A stretch of DNA of 12,054 nt from Candidatus Poseidoniaceae archaeon (GTDB lineage: Archaea; Thermoplasmatota; Poseidoniia; Poseidoniales; Poseidoniaceae): contig JAKURJ010000046.1 of assembly GCA_022452125.1 (NCBI GenBank), positions 1-12,054 of the forward strand, in the 5' to 3' direction. Position numbers and translations under genes: made by a program. Positions 1 through 5,127 of this stretch are shown in pieces. The stretch's first letter is position 1; every line of letters starts with the position of its first letter. The notes under the pieces were generated by a model, which had not been told where the DNA came from, searched no databases, and saw only the letters and a program-made list of their open reading frames with translations.

Positions 1-17
1 AAATTTTGCGCTTAGAA

Positions 18-44
18 GGGGGGGGTTTTAGGGGTAAAATCGGG
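18..44 (+). other. G-rich tract, possible G-quadruplex, with a short hairpin
   Basis: G runs of eight (18-25), four (31-34) and three (42-44) are separated by TTTTA and TAAAATC. Splitting the G8 run into two G3 tracts gives four G-tracts with loops of 7 nt or less, which fits the canonical quadruplex pattern. The arms TTTTA (26-30) and TAAAA (35-39) also form an inverted repeat with a GGGG loop, followed by T6 at 45-50. It could be a terminator for a gene left of the window or a 5' element of the DUF5679 gene. The pattern is seen directly; the role is inferred. Confidence 0.4.
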
Positions 45-107
45 TTTTTTGAAGGTCTAGCTTTGCATAGACTTCATTACTAAGTTAATCTAGGCGAGTT
101 TGTTCCT

Positions 108-260
108 ATGGCTGAAGTTAGCGGGTTCTGTTTGAAATGCAAAACATATGGTCCTATCAAAGATGGTAAGATGATCTTGATGAGCAACGGGCGCACCAGG
201 TGTGCAGGATTCTGTTCGCAAAAGGGTTGTACTGGTAAGATATCGAAAATTGTATCTTGA
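108..260 (+). CDS. DUF5679 family small zinc-binding protein
   Basis: This 50-residue protein begins MAEVSGFCLKCK. It has CLKC at residues 8-11 and two more cysteines, C36 and C41, in a C-SQKG-C segment, with C32 just before; together they can form a compact zinc-binding site. The order of a CxxC knuckle, a Lys-rich strand (KDGKMILMSNGRTRC) and a second Cys group matches DUF5679, a short archaeal family of unknown function. The ATG at 108 is the only sensible start and the frame closes with TGA at 258. No Shine-Dalgarno site precedes it, and no clear TATA box is seen. It lies 50 bases upstream of tRNA-Val on the same strand, but the tRNA has its own TATA box, so the two are probably separate units. 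The function is unknown; such knuckles often bind nucleic acid or protein, but nothing here shows which. Confidence 0.8.
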   Translation: MAEVSGFCLKCKTYGPIKDGKMILMSNGRTRCAGFCSQKGCTGKISKIVS

Positions 261-277
261 CCAATACTACCGATTCG

Positions 278-285
278 GATATATA
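278..285 (+). promoter_or_regulatory. TATA box for tRNA-Val
   Basis: GATATATA ends 25 bases before the first tRNA base, the usual archaeal spacing between a TATA box and a start site at or just upstream of the mature 5' end. It is the best TATA match in the first 400 bases. Confidence 0.55.
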
Positions 286-310
286 CCGCCGCTCAGTCGA
301 AGGTCTACGA

Positions 311-383
311 GGGCTCGTGGTCTAGGGGTTATGACGTTGCCTTGACATGGCAAAGATCGCCAGTTCAATTCTGGCCGAGCCCA
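311..383 (+). tRNA. tRNA-Val (anticodon GAC)
   Basis: A full cloverleaf can be folded by eye. The acceptor stem GGGCTCG (311-317) pairs with CGAGCCC (376-382). The D arm holds the invariant GG in its loop. The anticodon stem TTGCC (337-341) pairs with GGCAA (349-353) around loop TTGACAT, with GAC at 344-346. A 5-base variable loop follows, then T stem GCCAG/CTGGC around TTCAATT. A383 is the discriminator base. The anticodon GAC reads GUC and GUU valine codons. There is no intron, and the 3' CCA is not encoded (the next bases are CCT), so it must be added after transcription. Confidence 0.93.
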
Positions 384-424
384 CCTCTCATAATGATTTA
401 GTGATTTATGATTAAACTCTGTTT

Positions 425-444
425 GATTAAAGATTATTAGAAAA
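425..444 (-). terminator. T-rich termination region after the zinc-ribbon gene
   Basis: On the minus strand the bases directly after the stop at 445 read TTTTCTAATAATCTTTAATC. Two short T clusters with no strong hairpin fit the archaeal oligo-T style of termination. The rest of the 384-444 gap between the converging tRNA and zinc-ribbon genes is AT-rich, with an imperfect repeat of TGATTTA, and shows nothing else. Confidence 0.3.
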
Positions 445-798
445 TCAATCCGACTCGATTTCTTCAGATTCTGGAATTTCCAATTCTTGTCTGAGAGGAG
501 GTGCTTCTTCATCGATAAATGAGAAGTCGGTAGAACCTCCTATCCAACTTTTTACACTACTATCGTCTCCTTCAAACTCTTCATTCGCGATAGCAGCATC
601 TGGATTCATGGAGTAATCAGATGGATCTACGTCTCGGTTTGATGGTCTTTCTTCTGGTGGTGGAGCTTCTCTTTCCTCCAGGTGTACACCTGAATGAAAT
701 GTGCCACATTCAGGACACCGAGCAGTGCCTTTTTGGGATATTGAACCACAGACAGGACAGTATTCTTTTCCGACTAGAACATCGAGTCTGTCGTCCAT
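445..798 (-). CDS. small zinc-ribbon protein with acidic tail
   Basis: This protein has 117 residues. A zinc ribbon lies near the N-terminus, with CPVC at 14-17 and CPEC at 28-31, ten residues apart. It is followed by a Pro/Glu-rich, probably disordered region (HLEEREAPPPEERPS) and an acidic C-terminus ending EIPESEEIESD. A short more ordered patch around WIGGSTDFSFIDEE (residues 85-98) could be a binding motif. I chose the ATG at 798 because it starts 4 bases after the stop of the upstream gene (803-805), as expected for coupled translation. The open frame extends to 936, but that part only mirrors the upstream gene. It has no membrane segment, so it is likely cytoplasmic. The ribbon spacing equals that of both ribbons in the upstream 608-residue protein, suggesting related domains and a shared role. 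The function is not recognisable. Confidence 0.8.
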   Translation of the reverse strand: MDDRLDVLVGKEYCPVCGSISQKGTARCPECGTFHSGVHLEEREAPPPEERPSNRDVDPSDYSMNPDAAIANEEFEGDDSSVKSWIGGSTDFSFIDEEAPPLRQELEIPESEEIESD

Positions 799-802
799 GG
801 AA

Positions 803-2629
803 TCACTCGTCGTCTTCATCTTCCAAGAACATATCATCTTGGTCGCCGGTGATTTCTTCGCCATCCTCTGTTTCGATAGTAACTGTTCCTTCATCGTCGT
901 CAAATTCGACAATCTCTCCGAAGAATTCCTCGCCATCCACTTCTATTCCAATCCAATCTCCGACATCAATATCGTCTTCATAATCATCATCATCATCATC
1001 GTCATCAGATTCGTCATCATCATCGTCTTCATACTCTTCGTCATCATCCGAATCGTCGCCGATTTGAAGGTCTTTAGGAGCCTCTAATGCGCTTTCGTCC
1101 TCTTCATCAGATTCTTCCTCTTCGTCAGATTCTTCATCTTCTTCGGAATCTTCAGAATCTACTTTACCGGTTTTTTCTCTGGCCTTATCTCTCAGCGATG
1201 GTGCATAAATTAAATGCAAATACGCAGTAATAGCGAGGCCAATTACGCCTAAGATAATCATTGCGATTCCGTCACCATAGAATCCTGCAGGCATGCTTGA
1301 AGCCCCATTTTCTCCACTGAATGGAGTTAGTGAGTTCGCACACTTATTTTCATCAACCGCTGGGTCACATGGATATGTCTCACCTACGGCAACAGTACCG
1401 AAACAAGGTTCGGGTAATTCATCAAGGGCATCAGACGTACACAAGTTCCAATTAGTGACTTCGATGTCATCTCCAAACTGATCAACACCGCCCTCATAGA
1501 CAATAGTGCCGCCCGTTCCGTCGACGAGTAAACCTACTCCGTTGACGACCCACAACCCAATGAAAGTGACCATCAGGAAATATGCAATTGGGTAGACAAT
1601 ATCGTTTGCCTTTTTACCCATCAAGAACTTCTGGGTTGGAGGTGGGTAAGTCTTGACTTTAGGCATCTTACCTGGCTGTATACCGATACGTAAATCTTCC
1701 AGAGCTTTGATCAGCTCACCTGGGTCAACTCGTCTGTTTCCATCTTTGTCGAGATGGTTCAATATCGCAGTAACGTGCTTTGGAGATAGTTTCTCTCCAG
1801 CTATTTTTTCAATACCTTTTTGCAACTCAGGAGCATCAATCATGTTGTCATCGCTGGTGTCAATTTCACCAAATGCTTCAGCAGCTGTCATTCCAGAGTC
1901 TGCTATAGCCAGTGCTAAATTGTCGAAGGCCATTGTAACGGCGCCATCCTCGACATGTTCTTCCTCTTCTTCCTCATCTTCAGACTCGGAATCAGCAGAT
2001 TCCAATTCCTCTGAATCCTCGGAGACTGACTCTTCTTCGACGTCTTCATCCTCATCTTCAGAGTCCTGATCGATATTGGTAGTAGTTTGCTCTTCTTCGG
2101 CGTCAGTTTCATCGGCTTCGGCCATCTCGTCTGCCAGTGCCTCTTCGACATCATCGATTAGTGAATCAATGTCTACTTCATCTGTAGAGATTTCTTCTTC
2201 TACGACATCTGAAACAGGTTCTACATCAGCACTTTGTTCGTCAGCCATCTCTTCAACTTCAGGCTCCTCAACGACTACTTCCTCAACCTCATCGTCTTCT
2301 TCGACCGTTGTTTCTGATTCAGGTTCGGTTTCGGGTAGAATAATATCATTCAGTTCATCCAAATTGTCGGATACAGCGGTTTCTTCTATTTCCTCAACTG
2401 GGGGAACAGAAGTAGACTCTTCTACCTCTACGAATGAAGCACCACACTCTGGACAAGATTCGCTATCGGCTGGTATAATGGCTCCACATGAACCACATTC
2501 ACCTAACTCTTCATCAGTAACTCCGCCAAACCGGACTCCACAGTTAGGACAGGACTCGCTATCGAGTGGGACGATTGAGCCACATGCACCACATTGCGCC
2601 ATTGGGATATCTTCATTTTCATCAGACAT
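803..2629 (-). CDS. zinc-ribbon / EF-hand / two-helix membrane protein with poly-acidic regions
   Basis: This 608-residue protein is not one I recognise as a named family. Domains in order: two zinc ribbons (C13, C16, C27, C30 and C45, C48, C59, C62, both CxxC-x10-CPxC); a very acidic linker (about 67-228); two canonical EF-hand loops, D257-E268 (DTSDDNMIDAPE) and D294-E305 (DKDGNRRVDPGE), spaced as a paired EF-hand; a basic stretch (K321-K340); helix 1 (about 343-369); an 83-residue loop with C397, C409, C421 and C430; helix 2 (about 453-475); a basic stretch (R480-K489); a second acidic region with D8 at 542-549; and a C-terminal beta-rich segment (about 554-608). By the positive-inside rule both ends face the cytoplasm and the Cys loop faces out. 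The likely role is calcium binding or sensing coupled to protein contacts at the membrane, which is inference only. The ATG at 2629 is preferred over an in-frame GTG at 2638. Confidence 0.8.
   Translation of the reverse strand: MSDENEDIPMAQCGACGSIVPLDSESCPNCGVRFGGVTDEELGECGSCGAIIPADSESCPECGASFVEVEESTSVPPVEEIEETAVSDNLDELNDIILPETEPESETTVEEDDEVEEVVVEEPEVEEMADEQSADVEPVSDVVEEEISTDEVDIDSLIDDVEEALADEMAEADETDAEEEQTTTNIDQDSEDEDEDVEEESVSEDSEELESADSESEDEEEEEEHVEDGAVTMAFDNLALAIADSGMTAAEAFGEIDTSDDNMIDAPELQKGIEKIAGEKLSPKHVTAILNHLDKDGNRRVDPGELIKALEDLRIGIQPGKMPKVKTYPPPTQKFLMGKKANDIVYPIAYFLMVTFIGLWVVNGVGLLVDGTGGTIVYEGGVDQFGDDIEVTNWNLCTSDALDELPEPCFGTVAVGETYPCDPAVDENKCANSLTPFSGENGASSMPAGFYGDGIAMIILGVIGLAITAYLHLIYAPSLRDKAREKTGKVDSEDSEEDEESDEEEESDEEDESALEAPKDLQIGDDSDDDEEYEDDDDDESDDDDDDDDYEDDIDVGDWIGIEVDGEEFFGEIVEFDDDEGTVTIETEDGEEITGDQDDMFLEDEDDE
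983..1024 (-). repeat. GAT trinucleotide tract coding for poly-Asp
   Basis: On the plus strand ATC/GTC triplets run almost unbroken. On the minus strand they are GAT/GAC codons, giving eight Asp in a row (residues 542-549) and nearby Asp clusters. Such a tract may change in copy number by slippage; gains or losses of three bases keep the frame. Confidence 0.6.
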
Positions 2630-2662
2630 TACTGCCACTCAGGTTTCCCGAACCCTTTAGAT

Positions 2663-2669
2663 GATATAA
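2663..2669 (-). promoter_or_regulatory. TATA box for the EF-hand membrane protein gene
   Basis: The minus strand reads TTATATC here. Its centre is about 37 bases before the ATG at 2629. Transcription starting about 25 bases downstream would begin near 2640, leaving a very short leader. There is no Shine-Dalgarno site before the ATG, which fits initiation with little or no leader. Confidence 0.45.
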
Positions 2670-2699
2670 TGATTCATTGACTTGAAGTGTAACGGACAG

Positions 2700-2705
2700 T
2701 ATAAC
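2700..2705 (+). promoter_or_regulatory. weak TATA-like box for the DUF835 gene
   Basis: TATAAC lies about 25 bases before the ATG at 2727, so a start site would fall on or near that ATG. It sits about 30 bases from the opposing TATA box in the same divergent region. A GGTGGTG at 2717-2723 could instead act as a ribosome site if the transcript starts earlier. Confidence 0.3.
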
Positions 2706-2726
2706 GCGAGTGAATAGGTGGTGCCG

Positions 2727-3593
2727 ATGACGGAAATGAAAGCAAGTAGCATATACACATTGAATTTAGTGTCACAAGACGAAATTCTAGCATATGTTGA
2801 CAAGCTATCAATGCGTGACCAAGAGCATGTTCTTCTTCTATCACGGTTACCACAACGACGACTTATCGAACACATTGATTTAGACAAAGTCGAGGCTTAT
2901 TGGGTCACAACTCAAGATGTCGCAGGCTCTATCCAACCATCTCTCGACCAAATTAGCGATTTGATTACAAAACGCGTTGAAAACCATACCGGAATAGCTA
3001 TTATCGAAGGCATTGAATGGTTGGTTTCCTTGCATGGATTTTCAGAAGTTTTGAAATTCTCTATGTCATTGAAAGACTCTCTACATAGGAAACCCTGGTC
3101 TATTTTGTTGGTTGTAGCGGAAGAAATCTTTGATGATATTCAAAGTGCTAAGTGGCATCGTGAAGCACCATCCTGGGAGGTGCCAAAAAAAGTTGAATTG
3201 ACGGAGATTGCAGTCAGTGAAGATGAGGATATAGACCTCAGTTCGGAAAATGCAGATGAGATCGTAGATAGCAACACTTCTTTGTCATTTTTAGTGAGGA
3301 TTCCAAAAGAAGGATATTCCAAGGAGATTGCTCGAAGACGGATCTTACAATGGAGACGCATGGGGCTTGATGTTTCTGCCGCAGAACCGGCATTATTCCA
3401 AGAATCAGATGAAAAGGGATTTGAAATCTATAAATTGGTTGAAGAAAAGGTGCGTAGAGCGATAGAATTGGATAATCGATTGGATATTTTAGAGGAAAAG
3501 GGTTTGAAATCCGAAGTCACTAAATTGAGATTTAGAGTTAGGCAATTGACAGGCTTCGATGAAGTCGAAAAAAGAATTGACGAACTTATCTAG
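2727..3593 (+). CDS. DUF835 domain protein with helical C-terminal region
   Basis: This protein has 288 residues from the ATG at 2727. Residues about 8-148 match the DUF835 pattern: an alternating strand/helix fold with the hallmark segment GIAIIEGIEWLVSLHGF (89-105), then a helix, then a strand WSILLVV (124-130) and a helix ending HREAP. DUF835 is common in Thermoplasmatota and Methanomassiliicoccales, often beside signalling domains; its biochemistry is unknown. Residues 155-183 are an acidic linker. The C-terminal part (185-288) is helical and charged, with ILQWRRMGLDVSAAEPAL (206-223), a recurrent helical repeat style in archaeal proteins, and a likely coiled coil at the end. No membrane segment is seen. 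In-frame GTG codons at 2718 and 2721 are alternative starts. The gene is divergent from the EF-hand membrane protein across about 97 bases, and its last 8 bases overlap the end of hutH. Confidence 0.8.
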   Translation: MTEMKASSIYTLNLVSQDEILAYVDKLSMRDQEHVLLLSRLPQRRLIEHIDLDKVEAYWVTTQDVAGSIQPSLDQISDLITKRVENHTGIAIIEGIEWLVSLHGFSEVLKFSMSLKDSLHRKPWSILLVVAEEIFDDIQSAKWHREAPSWEVPKKVELTEIAVSEDEDIDLSSENADEIVDSNTSLSFLVRIPKEGYSKEIARRRILQWRRMGLDVSAAEPALFQESDEKGFEIYKLVEEKVRRAIELDNRLDILEEKGLKSEVTKLRFRVRQLTGFDEVEKRIDELI

Positions 3594-5127
3594 GGAGCCT
3601 TCCGCATTCTGCTTCTATTCTTGCAAGCCAACCGCCACTCGACAATTCTTTAGCGATTAACTCAATTTCTTTAGATGTTGACCTGTCGTTCGTCAGCGGC
3701 TTTGATATCTTTCTGACAAGATTGTACAGCGATTTAACATGCTTTGCTGGCTCAGCTTTTCGATATTCTAATGCCTCGCAAGCGATTATTAATTCACAAG
3801 CCAATACCTGCGATAATAGGTTGCAGGAGTTGACAAGATTCCAAGTTGCTGTTGAACCCATGGACACATGATCCTCTTGACCACCAGAAGTCGGAGTAGA
3901 GAAGGCTGACCGCGGCATTGCCCCCGCATGCATTTCAGCAAGCGCAGCAGCAGCGACATAGTGTACAATCATCATGCCAGATTCTAAACCTGAATTCTTT
4001 GCCAAAAAGGCTGGAAGGCCACTACGTGTTGGGTCAACCATTTGGTCAATCCTTCTTTCGCTGATATGAGCCAATTCGAATAACGAGTGGGACATATTGT
4101 CTGCTGCAATAGCCAAAACTTCGCCGTGGAAGTTTCCTTGACTAATTACTTCGTTTTTTCCCGGATTTTTTGGGTCAGGAAAGATAAGCGGATTATCAGT
4201 GGCACTGTTAATTTCAATGTCTAGAGTGGAACACATTTTGCGATAATTTTCCAAAACTGGTCCGTGTACTTGGGGGATGCATCTGAAAGAATATGCGTCC
4301 TGTACTTTATGACAGTCAGCATGTGAGTGTAAAATTTCAGAATTTCTCATAATAGAAGTTATCCGCTCAGCTACAAGTGACTGACCATGGTGAGGTCTTG
4401 CATGATGTACACGCGGGTCCATCGGTTGAATTGAGCATTCCCTCGCCTCTAGGGAAACGCAAGCAATTAGGTCTGCGAGGGGCAGAAGATTCGACAGCAG
4501 ATTTTCAGAATTAGACAAGAATGAACACATTTGACTGGTACCGTTGATTAACGATAAACCATCTTTTGCAGACAATTCAACACCAATCAGTCCTTTGGCT
4601 GTAAGAACTTCAGATGTTGGTGTCGGCCCATCATCACTCCACACCTCACCCTCTCCAATTAGTGCTAGAGCCATATGCGAAAGAGGTGCTAAATCTCCAG
4701 ATGCACCTAAGGATCCAATACGCGGAACGACTGGTACGATGTCTTCGTTAAGGTAAGTGATTATCTGCTCAATTACAGATTTCTGTATGCCTGAGTGTCC
4801 TTTGACAAGAGAATTAGCTCTTACGCACATCATGGCTCTTGTATCTGGAATACTCATATTTTCTCCAATACCACATGCATGGGAGCGAATTAGATTTACT
4901 TGCAGCGTCGCTAAATCCTCTGGAGAAATAGATGCACTAACCAATGCACCAAAACCTGTATTGATACCATAAACAGTTTCTCCGCTTTCAAGAATATTAT
5001 CAACGACATTTCTAGCCGCATCAACTCTTATCCATGCATCAGATGCAACTTCCACCTTTTCTCCCATCGCGACAAGAGATAATTCCGTTGATGTAAGAGT
5101 ATTTCCATCTAATTTGATACTGGCCAT
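3586..5127 (-). CDS. hutH: histidine ammonia-lyase
   Basis: The enzyme removes ammonia from L-histidine to give trans-urocanate, the first step of histidine degradation; it is cytoplasmic and normally a homotetramer. At 513 residues it is close to the usual 500-510. The self-made MIO cofactor comes from Ala142-Ser143-Gly144 in GSLGASGDLAP, at the same positions as in the Pseudomonas putida enzyme. Other active-site residues are visible: Y53 in VYGINTGFG, H83 in RSHACG, N195 in LINGTSQ, Q276/Y279/R282 in QDAYSFR, F333 in QGNFHGE and E418 in GGQEDHVS. These favour histidine rather than phenylalanine or tyrosine as substrate; in particular H83 is characteristic of histidine lyases. The ATG overlaps the hutU stop by one base (TGATG), so translation is probably coupled. 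Its end overlaps the DUF835 gene by 8 bases. Confidence 0.96.
   Translation of the reverse strand: MASIKLDGNTLTSTELSLVAMGEKVEVASDAWIRVDAARNVVDNILESGETVYGINTGFGALVSASISPEDLATLQVNLIRSHACGIGENMSIPDTRAMMCVRANSLVKGHSGIQKSVIEQIITYLNEDIVPVVPRIGSLGASGDLAPLSHMALALIGEGEVWSDDGPTPTSEVLTAKGLIGVELSAKDGLSLINGTSQMCSFLSNSENLLSNLLPLADLIACVSLEARECSIQPMDPRVHHARPHHGQSLVAERITSIMRNSEILHSHADCHKVQDAYSFRCIPQVHGPVLENYRKMCSTLDIEINSATDNPLIFPDPKNPGKNEVISQGNFHGEVLAIAADNMSHSLFELAHISERRIDQMVDPTRSGLPAFLAKNSGLESGMMIVHYVAAAALAEMHAGAMPRSAFSTPTSGGQEDHVSMGSTATWNLVNSCNLLSQVLACELIIACEALEYRKAEPAKHVKSLYNLVRKISKPLTNDRSTSKEIELIAKELSSGGWLARIEAECGRLPR

Noticed and set aside
267..512. Minus-strand open frame across tRNA-Val
   Set aside because: It covers a structured tRNA gene and the end of another gene in a second frame, with no recognisable domain.
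799..936. Upstream extension of the small zinc-ribbon gene
   Set aside because: This part lies in another frame of the upstream gene's C-terminal coding region. The ATG at 798, 4 bases after that gene's stop, is a better start.
983..1030. CRISPR-like or tandem regulatory array
   Set aside because: The repeat unit is only three bases with no spacers and lies in a coding frame; it codes for poly-Asp.
621..1087. Two plus-strand frames with Ser or Ile runs
   Set aside because: They arise from the ATC/TCA/CAT phases of the Asp codon tract and have no domain-like pattern.
2630..2638. GTG at 2638 as the start of the EF-hand protein
   Set aside because: It is in frame, but the ATG at 2629 is only three codons later, is a stronger start codon, and suits the TATA position nearly as well.
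2076..2660. Long plus-strand open frame rich in Ser and Thr
   Set aside because: It is the mirror of GAA/GAT/GAG codons of the acidic minus-strand protein; reading their complement gives Ser-rich frames. The minus strand has zinc ribbons and EF-hands, so it is the coding one.
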